From positions 81,731 through 145,730 of the forward strand of contig JABIFG010000118.1 in NCBI GenBank assembly GCA_018650795.1: a stretch of DNA of 64,000 nt, in the 5' to 3' direction. The first letter of the stretch is position 1. Each line of letters opens with the position of its first letter. Positions 38,110-46,612 of the stretch are shown here, one piece after another. This DNA comes from Fidelibacterota bacterium (lineage in GTDB: Bacteria; Fidelibacterota; UBA8477; JABMPR01). The notes under the pieces were generated by a model that searched no databases, was not told where the DNA came from, and saw only the letters and a program-made list of their open reading frames with translations. The position numbers were made by a program, and so were the translations under genes.

Positions 38110-38661
38110 ATGAGACTCACCAAAATATATACACGCTCAGGTGATCAAGGAAAGACTCGTCTGGCAAATGGAGATGAAGTCTCAAAGGACTCACTGAGAG
38201 TAAGCGCATATGGTGATGTGGATGAACTAAATAGCATCATCGGGCTGGTGCTTACCCAGGATCCAGATATAAAACTTGTCCAGATTCTTTCACATATCCA
38301 ACATACTTTATTTGACCTGGGAGGTGAGCTGGCCTCTGCTGGAATGATTACTGACTTAGTTACACAGCAGCATATTCTTGATCTGGAACAACACATCGAT
38401 GACTTGAATGTTGAACTCCCGGCTCTTGAAGAATTTATCCTACCTGGTGGTACAAAATCCGCAGCAACGCTCCATTTGGCTCGCACGGTATGTCGTAGGG
38501 CTGAACGCGTAATAATTGCACTTGCTCAAAGCGATGATGTTGCGCCTGAAATCATCAAATATATGAACCGTCTCTCTGATTTATTATTTGTTATGGCCCG
38601 TTTTGAAAATCATCGCAGCGGTAACCAGGAAGTCTACTGGAAAAACCCCAAAAAAAAGTAG
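38110..38661 (+). CDS. pduO: Cob(I)alamin adenosyltransferase, PduO type
   Basis: 183 residues. 'KIYTRSGDQGKTRLANGDEVSKDSLRVSAYGDVDELNSIIG' and 'RTVCRRAERVIIALAQSDDVAPEIIKYMNRLSDLLFVMAR' are the ATP-binding and cobalamin-site motifs of PduO/MMAB enzymes. It transfers the adenosyl group of ATP to cob(I)alamin, making coenzyme B12 in the cytoplasm. It connects with the riboswitch-controlled BtuB/BtuG uptake genes 3-7 kb downstream. No cobalamin biosynthesis genes are seen, so salvage is the likely source. Confidence 0.93.
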   Translation: MRLTKIYTRSGDQGKTRLANGDEVSKDSLRVSAYGDVDELNSIIGLVLTQDPDIKLVQILSHIQHTLFDLGGELASAGMITDLVTQQHILDLEQHIDDLNVELPALEEFILPGGTKSAATLHLARTVCRRAERVIIALAQSDDVAPEIIKYMNRLSDLLFVMARFENHRSGNQEVYWKNPKKK

Positions 38662-38717
38662 GGTTAGTCATTCCGTTTGGAAACGACATGTTGAGCATTT
38701 ACTTCGAATCGTGAAAC

Positions 38718-39008
38718 TTAGAGAATTGTTAGCTCAGACTTCAGGATGTAAGCATGACCTATTATTTCATCATCAATAAAATGTGATATCGATTGAAATC
38801 TTGAATCAAGATAGGCTTTGTCTGTAGAGACCATCGCAACAGCTATTGCAGCATGTTGCCATTTATCCAGATAGTCAAACTCTGAAACTGAAACATTATA
38901 GCGGGAACGTAGTCTATCCTTTAAGCTTTTGACCACACTGCGTTTTTGCTTCAAACTCTGTGCAGCCGGCAGGTGTAATTCAATCTGCAATATGCCAGTG
39001 AGTAACAT
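38718..39008 (-). CDS. DUF503 family protein (YlxP-like)
   Basis: 96 residues. 'MLLTGILQIELHLPAAQSLKQKRSVVKSLKDRLRSRYNVSVSEF' with 'DKWQHAAIAVAMVST' is the DUF503/YlxP pattern: a small cytoplasmic fold often encoded near rbfA/infB and suggested to have a role in ribosome assembly. Here it is away from that cluster, convergent with the adenosyltransferase. Confidence 0.85.
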   Translation of the reverse strand: MLLTGILQIELHLPAAQSLKQKRSVVKSLKDRLRSRYNVSVSEFDYLDKWQHAAIAVAMVSTDKAYLDSRFQSISHFIDDEIIGHAYILKSELTIL

Positions 39009-39030
39009 CTAAGCGCCTAATCCTGGTTGT

Positions 39031-39831
39031 CTAAAGTCTGTGTTTAAACAGGCTGATTTCCTTAATGATGTGGGGATGAATGCTGGGATTGGCTGCAATG
39101 ATATGTCCTGTAGATAAATCCAGATCCTCTCCCAGAGGTCCTGAAACTAGTCCACCAGCCTCTTTGACCAACAATGCTCCTGCTGCGATATCCCATGGCT
39201 TTAGACTGAATTCCCACAGCCCATCTAATCTACCACAGGCCAGCCAGGCCAGGTCAATGGCAGCTGCCCCAGCCCGTCTCAGTCCCTGAGTTTTACCATA
39301 AATTGAAGCCCATAACTCCATATTAAGTTTGAAATAATCATCATTGAAATATGAGAATCCTGTAGCCATTAAAGATTTGCCCAATTCGTGAGTCTTACTC
39401 ACGGAAATCGGTTCTCCATTCAAAAAAGCACCTCGATCCCTGCCAGCAGTAAAGAGTTCATGGCGGTTTGGATCGAAGACAGCTGCTGCAAAGAGTTCGT
39501 TTTCAAACTGTATTCCGATGGATACGGCAAATACTGGAAATCCATGTACAAAATTGGTGGTTCCATCGAGGGGATCAATAATCCACTTATAGGGGGACTG
39601 GTTTGGGGTAGATGCACCACCTTCTTCAGCCAAAATCTCATGCTCAGGATAGAGTCGATTGATCTCTGATACGATATAGTTTTCTGAAGCTTGATCCACC
39701 TCAGTTACCATATCACGGGCACTCTTATAGGAAATTTGCCTTTCATGAGAGTTCAACTCGAGGATGATCTCACCTGCAGACTTGGCAATAGTGCCTGCGT
39801 CTTTAATGAGTTGGTCTAAATTATTATCCAT
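39031..39831 (-). CDS. suhB: Inositol monophosphatase family protein (SuhB-like)
   Basis: 266 residues from the ATG at 39831; the track adds three codons from a TTG. 'EILAEEGGAS', 'WIIDPLDGTTNFVHGFPVFAVSI' and 'KPWDIAAGALLVKEAGG' are the three metal-binding motifs of IMPase enzymes. Likely Mg2+-dependent phosphatase acting on inositol-1-phosphate or a related sugar phosphate; SuhB relatives can also act in rRNA transcription. Upstream lies the alanine symporter gene with a REP-like hairpin between. Confidence 0.9.
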   Translation of the reverse strand: MDNNLDQLIKDAGTIAKSAGEIILELNSHERQISYKSARDMVTEVDQASENYIVSEINRLYPEHEILAEEGGASTPNQSPYKWIIDPLDGTTNFVHGFPVFAVSIGIQFENELFAAAVFDPNRHELFTAGRDRGAFLNGEPISVSKTHELGKSLMATGFSYFNDDYFKLNMELWASIYGKTQGLRRAGAAAIDLAWLACGRLDGLWEFSLKPWDIAAGALLVKEAGGLVSGPLGEDLDLSTGHIIAANPSIHPHIIKEISLFKHRL

Positions 39832-39877
39832 ATCAATCAAAGCACATGAGGTGAAATCAACGCCAGAGGCGGACCAT

Positions 39878-39946
39878 GTCGAAGCCTGGGAAAGGAGGAC
39901 ATTTCGAGAGCACTTCGACGGGGCTCAGCAGCCACCTCAATGTCCT
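39878..39946. repeat. REP-like intergenic hairpin, copy A
   Basis: AGGACATT (39896-39903) pairs with AATGTCCT (39939-39946), and GTCGAAG (39878-39884) pairs with CTTCGAC (39913-39919), which lies inside the first hairpin's loop, so the two pairings cross. The inner text CTTCGACGGGGCTCAGCAGCC resembles common REP-type elements. It sits directly after the alanine symporter's stop codon. A related element follows the BtuG-like gene. Confidence 0.55.
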
Positions 39947-39950
39947 GAAT

Positions 39951-41525
39951 TTATTTATACGGGACATGCTCTTGATCAAAATATTCATTGGTCATGGTCT
40001 TCAGTTTTCTGGATAAAAGAATAATCGCTAACAGGTTGGGTAGTGTCATGAAGCCCAGAGCTGCATCTCCAAATTTCCAGACTGCATCCAGACCAGCAAT
40101 TCCTCCTAAGAAGACGAAGAAGACATAGACGCTGCGATAGGGTAGAATGGCTTTGGGTCCAAACAGGTATTCTGTAGACCGATCACCATAAAATGACCAA
40201 CTGATGGCTGTCGAAAGTGCAAAGAGCAGGATTGAAATGGTAATAATTTTATCACCCCAACCGATCATCCAGCTCAGGCCTTCTTTAAATGCAAAGGAAG
40301 TTAATAAACTGCTATTTAAGAGCTCACGGCCCTCGAAAACTCCTGAAGCTACAATGGAATCTGCCAGGGTTGCATCTTGAACACTGATTCGGACAAAAAA
40401 TTCAGTGTGTTCCCAGGCGCCGGTGGAGATGATAGCCAGTCCTGTTAAGGTACAGATAAGGATAGTGTCAATAAAAGGCCCTAGCATAGCCACAGCACCC
40501 TCTCGCACCGGTTGATTCGTCTTGGCAGTGGAATGGGCAATAGCTGCACTTCCCTGACCGGCTTCATTGGAGTACAATCCTCTTTTAATACCATGGAGCA
40601 TAACCAAAAGCACACCACCGCCAACACCACCTGCCATAGCCGGTGGATTAATGGCCATTTTGAAGATCAAGCCAAATGAGTTTGCGATTTGATCAAAATG
40701 TGAGAGTAGAATTAGTAGCGCAGCAAAAATATAAACTCCAGCCATAATGGGAGCGAGATATCCAGTCACTTTACCAATACGCTTGATTCCACCGATTATT
40801 ACTAGACCCACCAGCGTGGCCATGATCAAACCGTTAATTATTTGCTGAACGGAAACTTCAAATCCCTCAAAAACTAAATGCTTAAGTGTAAGCCAGTGTG
40901 TTGAACCGACCACTTGTGATACTTCAGAGTAAATCTGATCGGAGACGGTGAATGACTGGATGGCGTTTCCAGTCGCCATGGAACAGATGATGGTGAAGGC
41001 GGCAAATGCCACAGCGAGCCATCTCCAATTTTTACCCAGACCGTTTTCAATCGTATACATGGGACCACCAGCGGTATCTCCATTGATGTCCATCTCTCTA
41101 TACTTTAAAGCAAGCGTACTTTCAGCAAATTTTAAAGTGGTTCCAAAAAAGGCAGTAATCCACATCCAGAGCAGAGCTCCGGGTCCACCATAATAGATGG
41201 CAATCCCCACACCAGCTATATTGCCAATCCCTACTGTGGCTGAAAGGGCAGTTGTTAAGGCGCGGAAATGATTCAAGTCACCTTCATCATCCGGATTATC
41301 ATAGATACCCATGGTGACTTGAACTCCATGCCAGAAGCGTTTGATCTGAGGAAATCCAAGATAAATCGTCACATAAATTCCAGAACCAACCAGAGCCAAG
41401 ACCATAAATGGAACCGCCCGCTCAGAGGGAAAAGACCAGATTGCATCAAAGAAATCAACTCCGAATGCATATAGGAAAAACGTGATTGTTGCGAATGCAA
41501 GAATACCAGCAGTAGATCGTTTCAT
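39951..41525 (-). CDS. Sodium:alanine symporter (AGCS family)
   Basis: 524 residues from the ATG at 41525, chosen over the track start (41549) because AGAAGGG lies six bases upstream. 'LSATVGIGNIAGVGIAIYYGGPGALLWMWITAFFGTTLKFAESTLALKYRE' is the AGCS signature, and 'GIKRGLYSNEAGQGSAAIAHSTAKTNQPVREGAVAM' is the second conserved block. About 10-11 membrane segments. It imports alanine or glycine with Na+, feeding the alanine dehydrogenase operon 10 kb away. Length is longer than the ~450-residue norm because of loop insertions. Confidence 0.9.
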   Translation of the reverse strand: MKRSTAGILAFATITFFLYAFGVDFFDAIWSFPSERAVPFMVLALVGSGIYVTIYLGFPQIKRFWHGVQVTMGIYDNPDDEGDLNHFRALTTALSATVGIGNIAGVGIAIYYGGPGALLWMWITAFFGTTLKFAESTLALKYREMDINGDTAGGPMYTIENGLGKNWRWLAVAFAAFTIICSMATGNAIQSFTVSDQIYSEVSQVVGSTHWLTLKHLVFEGFEVSVQQIINGLIMATLVGLVIIGGIKRIGKVTGYLAPIMAGVYIFAALLILLSHFDQIANSFGLIFKMAINPPAMAGGVGGGVLLVMLHGIKRGLYSNEAGQGSAAIAHSTAKTNQPVREGAVAMLGPFIDTILICTLTGLAIISTGAWEHTEFFVRISVQDATLADSIVASGVFEGRELLNSSLLTSFAFKEGLSWMIGWGDKIITISILLFALSTAISWSFYGDRSTEYLFGPKAILPYRSVYVFFVFLGGIAGLDAVWKFGDAALGFMTLPNLLAIILLSRKLKTMTNEYFDQEHVPYK

Positions 41526-41652
41526 GAAAAACCCTTCTGTGAATAACATGTGGTGACTATTGGCGGCTTTATTTTAAAGCTGAAGTGGGTTGGGGAAAGG
41601 AAAAATTTATATCAATTGTAGTTCTGAGTTTAGGGTCACTAGAGGCAGAGCC

Positions 41653-41712
41653 CACCGAAGTCCATGATCTGCGCAATGGTCTGGACATTTCGGTGAACTC
41701 AATGTCCAGACC
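41653..41712. repeat. REP-like intergenic hairpin, copy B
   Basis: GGTCTGGACATT (41678-41689) and AATGTCCAGACC (41701-41712) form a 12-bp stem with an 11-base gap. CACCGAA (41653-41659) can pair with TTCGGTG (41689-41695) inside that gap. The shared words AGAGGC, CGAAG, GGACATTTCG and TCAATGTCC relate it to copy A. It follows the BtuG-like gene's stop by nine bases but has no T-tract. Confidence 0.55.
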
Positions 41713-41720
41713 GGCTGGGA

Positions 41721-43049
41721 CTACTTGATCAAATTAAGTTTAATAACCGATTTGGTTGAACCAGTACTCAAAAATGCAAAGTAGATACCACTGGGAACGC
41801 CTCTTCCAAGATCATTGGTGCCATTCCAGGTCAGTGTATAATTTCCCTGTTCCAGTGCCGAATTCATCAGGGTCGTAACCAATTGCCCCTGCGCATTATA
41901 TAATCTCAAAGTAGTTTGGCCCGCCTCTTCAAGCTGAAAAGGGATACTGGTGCTTGGATTGAAAGGATTGGGGAAGGCATTTCCCAGCGCGTTTGAACTG
42001 GGAAGTTCTGGTGCATCATCCAGGGCAACTACATTCGCATCATAAAACACCACATCATCAGGGAGGGCGCCTACCGTAAAACTTGACAGGCTCTGCCCAT
42101 CCAATGAGTAGATCTCAAGTATATCAGGGGCAACATAATCGCTGGAACCAACAATAATACTGCCATTCTGAACATTAAAGGAGATGAAGTCATCGGTATG
42201 CGCTATGGCCTGATCTGTTACTAAATTTAGATCAGAATCAAGCGGTACGATGGAGCTGGCATAGGTACGATGGGGCACATCATTAATAATTGCGATATCA
42301 ACTCGATCACTATTGTAGGTGCCCTGGTCGACAGCCAGGATAGCTCCTGTTTGTAGATCGATTCTGGAAGTCCCGGTAAAAATCTCCCAGGCATCATTGT
42401 AGTAAACCGAGGTCACATAGAGATTATTGTTGGAGAGAGCCATTGACCCAGGACCAGGAGTTACCTCATATGTCTCAATCACTTCCGGAGTCGGTGAACT
42501 AATATCCAATTGGATTACCCTATTATCTGAGCTATAGTCAGCCTGGATGTTCATGGAAACGAACAATTGATCGCCATCAATCAGCAATTCCTCAGGGAGA
42601 CCAGCCATGAGAAAGGTATCCACCACTGTATTCGTAGTGAGATCAATAATAAGGAGTGCTTCAAGACTCCAACTACTTATGAATCCACGTTCCGGGGATC
42701 TTTGAATTTTCATGTAACGGGGGCTGGCACCGGCGAGATCAATATCTTCTAACTGGCTGGGACCATTTTCTAAATCCAGAACCCGAACTTTATGCGAGTT
42801 ATTCATGATGATGTACAATTTATGATCGTAAAGTGAGAAGGATTGACCCACATCACCCAGGGGATTGCTCCCCGTATCCCAAATCAGGGGGCCATCCAAA
42901 GTCGCAAGAGATTCATCAAGGGACCATAAGGATGAATTTGCTTGCCCGAAGTTGCCTTCACAAAGAACGTAATAATCTCCAGCAATCGAAGGCTTAATGA
43001 TGAGGAATAAGAGGGTAGTAAGAATTAATGATCGTAAGATTGTCTTCAC
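41721..43049 (-). CDS. Secreted beta-propeller protein, BtuG-like, with C-terminal sorting tail
   Basis: 442 residues from a GTG at 43049 (AAGGA upstream), giving signal peptide MKTILRSLILTTLLFLIIKPSIAG; an ATG seven codons earlier is the alternative. The mature start 'YYVLCEGNFGQANSSLWSLD' and the repeated strand pattern ('LYIIMNNSHKVRVLDLENG', 'QLFVSMNIQADYSSDNRVIQLDIS') match the YncE/DUF5074 propellers, which include BtuG, the surface cobalamin-capture protein of Bacteroides. Here a type-IX-like tail 'NAFPNPFNPSTSI...GNYTLTWNGTNDLGRGVPSGIYF' replaces a lipoprotein anchor. It follows the BtuB-like receptor under a cobalamin riboswitch, so cobalamin binding is well supported by context. Confidence 0.82.
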   Translation of the reverse strand: MKTILRSLILTTLLFLIIKPSIAGDYYVLCEGNFGQANSSLWSLDESLATLDGPLIWDTGSNPLGDVGQSFSLYDHKLYIIMNNSHKVRVLDLENGPSQLEDIDLAGASPRYMKIQRSPERGFISSWSLEALLIIDLTTNTVVDTFLMAGLPEELLIDGDQLFVSMNIQADYSSDNRVIQLDISSPTPEVIETYEVTPGPGSMALSNNNLYVTSVYYNDAWEIFTGTSRIDLQTGAILAVDQGTYNSDRVDIAIINDVPHRTYASSIVPLDSDLNLVTDQAIAHTDDFISFNVQNGSIIVGSSDYVAPDILEIYSLDGQSLSSFTVGALPDDVVFYDANVVALDDAPELPSSNALGNAFPNPFNPSTSIPFQLEEAGQTTLRLYNAQGQLVTTLMNSALEQGNYTLTWNGTNDLGRGVPSGIYFAFLSTGSTKSVIKLNLIK

Positions 43050-43113
43050 AGTTGTTTCCTTGTCTATCATTTGATGTATTCGTTTATGGAGATACTAAAT
43101 AAAGTCTCTGCTA

Positions 43114-45237
43114 TCATTCAAAATTAAAGGTGGCAGTAACGCGCATTGAGCGTCCGGGTTCAGGATACCCGCGTATGCTTTCATACTGGACATCCAGTAG
43201 ATTATCGCCAGCAATTACCAGGGTAAGCCCTCCAAAAGCGGCACTCCAGGTGTGTGCTACACTTAATGACCATAATTCTGCAGCTTTCAGGATCGTGTCC
43301 AGGGGATAATCATACATGCTGATCCGATCAGATACATAATTATACTGGAGGTTGATTTCAAATTTTGATGGAGACCAGTTTATTCCGAAAGCTGATGTTT
43401 GAGTGGGGGCATAGCGCATGGGTTTCTGACGAATCTCATCAAAGGTATGAATCAGGCTGAGATGAGCAAAAGTCGAGAGCCGCCAAAGGGGCTTGTTCAG
43501 TTGCCAGATAAGCTTGCTGCTCTCCCGATCAGCAGACTGAACATTTTCTGGTTGCCAGTAAGAGTGAACCGGCATCCATTGGATCAAATTGGCACTTTCT
43601 TTCTTTTGCCACTGGAACATGAACTGACCCAGATCGTCGAGGTCAAATTGTATTTGGGCAGTTGTTACCTGAGTCTCCTCTGCTAGGAGATCTGGATTGC
43701 CGCCTGGCCACCAATACAGATCATTAAAACTAGGGTAACGATACATATCTCCCCGGCTGGCAGCAATTTTTGTCAATGGTCCCCACCTAAGTGGAATCTG
43801 AATCTGGAGGTCTGCCAGGACTTGCTCAAATAGACCCGGACTTGCCTGGAATTTCAAAGATGGGACAACCTTAAGGTTTTTGATCAGTTGAAAGCCAGGC
43901 TTAATTGACGCGGCATAGCTCATCCGTTTATGAGCACTTGTTGCGCTACTCTGGATCTCATCCTGACTTAATGCGAGATCAGTGAGCAATTCGATTCCCC
44001 TGGCATAGGATTGCATATTACTGATATTCAAGTGGTAACTGGAGAGCTTATGATCACTATCCAGATTTAATAATGGATTAACATAATTTTCATGAGAATT
44101 ACGTAACGAAAGCTGCAAACGGGTGCTGCCTGAGGGACGAATCCAACTCAGAGCAAACCCAATGAGTTTGAGTTGATCCTCCCGATGGGACAAGGTGTCT
44201 GGTGACCAAACCAGGCCAGCAACTCCACGGGATTGTTGTGACTCAAGAGCAGTCAACTGCCAGAACAGATCTGGACGAAGCATCTTACGTAGTTTTAATG
44301 AGACAAAACGCTGGTCCAGGTCATTATTTTTACGAAAACTGCTTTCGTGATCCCAGAATACTCTGTAGTTGCCTGCTTCACGACGTTGCCCAAATTGAAG
44401 TGAGGTCCAAATACCGGAAATTTGCTTTCTGAGATTAACATCGTATGCCTGATGACCAAAACTACCATTACTGATACTCAAGTGACTCTTTTGCTCCCCG
44501 GATCCCAACTTGACGATCCCATCACTTCCTCCGCTCGTGCTGTGGGAAATATCATAGGGGATGTAACTCATCCTTTCCACAAAGGGGAGTGGGAGTTGTG
44601 AGATGTCAGCTTCTCCATTTTGGGCCGAGGTAATATCGATACCATCGATTAATACTTTTGTGTGAGAACTGGGACCTCCATCCATACTTAGGGTACTGAT
44701 ACCTGCTGGTCCCCCATAACTTTTGATGGAAATTCCTGGAATGCGCCCAAGCATTTTGCTATGATCAATACTGCCAGATCCACTGGATTTAGAAAAGCGG
44801 CTGATTGGGGCTAGAACTGTTCCCGTAGGTGATTTATTCTCAGCCAGGATTTCAATACTCTCCAGGGAGAGAATGACTGGGGAAAGTCTGATGTTACTAT
44901 CTCGGAGAAGTGATTTTATGGAAAAAGTTTGGCTCTCATATCCAATGCGCTGCACCATAACGGAGTCATTTTCTGAGAGTTGAGCTGAGTACCAGAAGTA
45001 ACCATTCTCATCGGATAGAATAAATACGTTTGAGGGTGTAAATATAAGCGATACAAACGGAATAGATTGACTGTCCTGGTCAAGCGTCTGGCCGTAGATT
45101 GTGTGATGAATAGGTAGAGTCGCAGGGGCTGAAAAGGCAGAGAGAAAAGAAAAGTGCAACAATAACAGAGCATAAAAAAAGCCCCGTCTCAAGTTGGGGC
45201 TTTTTTTTGAATGTGTCCTGGTTCTCAGGCGCATCAT
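43114..45237 (-). CDS. btuB: TonB-dependent receptor, BtuB-like cobalamin transporter
   Basis: 707 residues. N-terminus has a signal sequence (RRGFFYALLLLHFSFLSAFSA), a carboxypeptidase-like beta-sandwich ('GQTLDQDSQSIPFVSLIFTPSN...LSDENGYFWYSA'), then the plug ('LGRIPGISIKSYGGPAGISTLSMDGGPSSHTKVLIDGIDIT') and a barrel ending 'YPEPGRSMRVTATFNFE' with a terminal aromatic pair. Outer-membrane active transporter powered by TonB. A cobalamin riboswitch lies directly upstream, and the BtuG-like propeller gene follows, so vitamin B12 is the expected substrate. The first 20 codons overlap an intrinsic terminator hairpin, which is unusual. AAGGGA precedes the ATG ATG start. Confidence 0.9.
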   Translation of the reverse strand: MMRLRTRTHSKKSPNLRRGFFYALLLLHFSFLSAFSAPATLPIHHTIYGQTLDQDSQSIPFVSLIFTPSNVFILSDENGYFWYSAQLSENDSVMVQRIGYESQTFSIKSLLRDSNIRLSPVILSLESIEILAENKSPTGTVLAPISRFSKSSGSGSIDHSKMLGRIPGISIKSYGGPAGISTLSMDGGPSSHTKVLIDGIDITSAQNGEADISQLPLPFVERMSYIPYDISHSTSGGSDGIVKLGSGEQKSHLSISNGSFGHQAYDVNLRKQISGIWTSLQFGQRREAGNYRVFWDHESSFRKNNDLDQRFVSLKLRKMLRPDLFWQLTALESQQSRGVAGLVWSPDTLSHREDQLKLIGFALSWIRPSGSTRLQLSLRNSHENYVNPLLNLDSDHKLSSYHLNISNMQSYARGIELLTDLALSQDEIQSSATSAHKRMSYAASIKPGFQLIKNLKVVPSLKFQASPGLFEQVLADLQIQIPLRWGPLTKIAASRGDMYRYPSFNDLYWWPGGNPDLLAEETQVTTAQIQFDLDDLGQFMFQWQKKESANLIQWMPVHSYWQPENVQSADRESSKLIWQLNKPLWRLSTFAHLSLIHTFDEIRQKPMRYAPTQTSAFGINWSPSKFEINLQYNYVSDRISMYDYPLDTILKAAELWSLSVAHTWSAAFGGLTLVIAGDNLLDVQYESIRGYPEPGRSMRVTATFNFE
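45174..45208 (-). terminator. Intrinsic terminator inside the receptor's signal-peptide codons
   Basis: Minus-strand reading: AAAAAAAA-GCCCC-AACTTGAGAC-GGGGC-TTTTTTT. It is a canonical hairpin plus U-tract but lies 30-64 bases after the receptor's ATG, within codons for 'KKSPNLRRGFF'. With a cobalamin riboswitch just upstream, it may be the expression platform of that riboswitch. Confidence 0.75.
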
Positions 45238-45276
45238 GCAGGTCCCTTTTCTCGCGAAGGTTCATGGTAATTCTCT

Positions 45277-45425
45277 TAGACAAGTATCCTGACTTCCAGA
45301 TCATCCTCCGCTGACGCCTTCCCTCAATTTGAAGTGGCCTTTATCAGCATTGTCCCTGGTTACAGTAGCGCGACTGTGCCCGACTTTCACGGGCTTCCTT
45401 GTGCTAGGAGACGTTTACAAAAATC
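45277..45425 (-). ncRNA. Cobalamin riboswitch
   Basis: On the minus strand, 'GGAAGCCCGTGAAAGTCGGGCACAGTCGCGCTACTGTAA' matches the conserved core of adenosyl/hydroxo-cobalamin riboswitches (GGAA..GGTGAAA.TCC..CACTGTCCCGCCACTGT), and 'GGAAGTCAGGATACTTGTC' is the 3' conserved box, with the variable P-arms between. It should bind cobalamin and reduce expression of the BtuB/BtuG genes that follow 40 bases downstream. Outer limits are approximate to about 10-15 bases. Confidence 0.92.
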
Positions 45426-45469
45426 AGTCTTACGTTATCCGGTGGTGCATGCTTTGTCAATCGATATGT

Positions 45470-46612
45470 TTAATACATCACAAATTTAGCGAGACGTCCA
45501 TCTAAACCGCCATTTCTCAACGGTCGTTTCCATTCAGGGCGCAGGCCAATATTTTTCAAGTATTTCCGTTCACCGAAATAGATATAGACCTCACTTCCTG
45601 TACATTTCTGCTTCATCCAATCGCCCATTTCCTTATACATGGTGGATAAATCTTCACCAGTTTGCAGCCGAATGCCATAAGGTGGATTCATGACCAGAGT
45701 GGCTCCCTGGGGAATTGTAATCTCCTGGTAATCTTTACGATGGGTGTAGATCTCGACTCCACGTGGTAAGTGGGAGAGATTTCGTTTGGCCACTCTCAGG
45801 GCACTGGGGTCCACATCAGATGCTTGAATGGGAATATCCTCGGGGGCATCAAAGGCGCTATCCATCTCTTTGCGTACATGTGTCCAGAGACCCCTGTTGA
45901 AATCGGGCATTTTCATAAACCCAAATCTTTTTCGAAAATAGCCTGAGGGAAGGTTGGTGAGTGACATATAAGCTTCAGCGGGGAGGGTCCCTGAGCCACA
46001 CATAGGATCAATAAATGTGGTCTTACCATCCCATTTGGTCATTTGAATAATGGCTGCGGCCAGAGTTTCCTGCATAGGAGCTTCCACTGTATCCAGACGA
46101 TAACCCCTGCGATGCAATGAGCCTCCACTGGTATCCAGACTGATAACAGCCCGATTGTTCTCAATATGGAGATTGAACCAGATGTCAGGATATTTTGACT
46201 CAACATTGGGTCGACGTTTCGTTTTCTCCCGAAAACGATCTACAATGGCATCCTTCAGCTTGAGTGAAGCATATTGTGAATGAGTGATTGCACTATTACT
46301 GACCTGGGAAAATATGGCAAAGGTCTGATCAGCTCCGAAGAGCTCTTCCCAGGGGATTTCCATGGCGGTCTTGTACAGATATTTTGTGCTGTGACAATCA
46401 AAGGAGATCAGAGGTGCTAATATTCTGGTAAGCAGTCTCGAACCATAATTAATTCTATAAATGGCTTCTGTATCCGCAGTGAACTGTAAACCTCTGAAAC
46501 GTTGATTAACTTTGGAAGCACCGAGATTTTCAATCTCGGAAGCGGCCATTTCTTCGAGACCGTTGGCTACCTGAGCAAAATAGCTATTGGTCTTCTGATA
46601 TTGGAAATTCAT
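45470..46612 (-). CDS. THUMP-domain SAM-dependent RNA methyltransferase
   Basis: 380 residues. N-terminal ~160 residues contain the THUMP fold ('YFAQVANGLEEMAASEIENLGASKVNQRFRGLQFTADTEAIYRINYGSRLLTRIL') that binds RNA; the C-terminal methyltransferase has 'TKWDGKTTFIDPMCGSGTLPAEA' and the N6/N2-type 'VMNPPYGIRL' motif. It resembles the N2-guanine methylase half of RlmL (G2445 of 23S rRNA) or Trm14. The ATG at 46612 overlaps the typA stop (TGATG), so the two are translationally coupled. Confidence 0.9.
   Translation of the reverse strand: MNFQYQKTNSYFAQVANGLEEMAASEIENLGASKVNQRFRGLQFTADTEAIYRINYGSRLLTRILAPLISFDCHSTKYLYKTAMEIPWEELFGADQTFAIFSQVSNSAITHSQYASLKLKDAIVDRFREKTKRRPNVESKYPDIWFNLHIENNRAVISLDTSGGSLHRRGYRLDTVEAPMQETLAAAIIQMTKWDGKTTFIDPMCGSGTLPAEAYMSLTNLPSGYFRKRFGFMKMPDFNRGLWTHVRKEMDSAFDAPEDIPIQASDVDPSALRVAKRNLSHLPRGVEIYTHRKDYQEITIPQGATLVMNPPYGIRLQTGEDLSTMYKEMGDWMKQKCTGSEVYIYFGERKYLKNIGLRPEWKRPLRNGGLDGRLAKFVMY

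Noticed and set aside
41653-41712. Intrinsic terminator of the btuB-btuG operon
   Set aside because: The 12-bp stem has no U-tract in either direction and shares text with copy A, so a REP-like element fits better.
44916-45304. Alternative frames 44916-45173 and 45080-45304 as leader peptides of the btuB-like gene
   Set aside because: They are shadows of the receptor frame. The receptor frame has the signal peptide and homology, and nothing shows that the others are translated.
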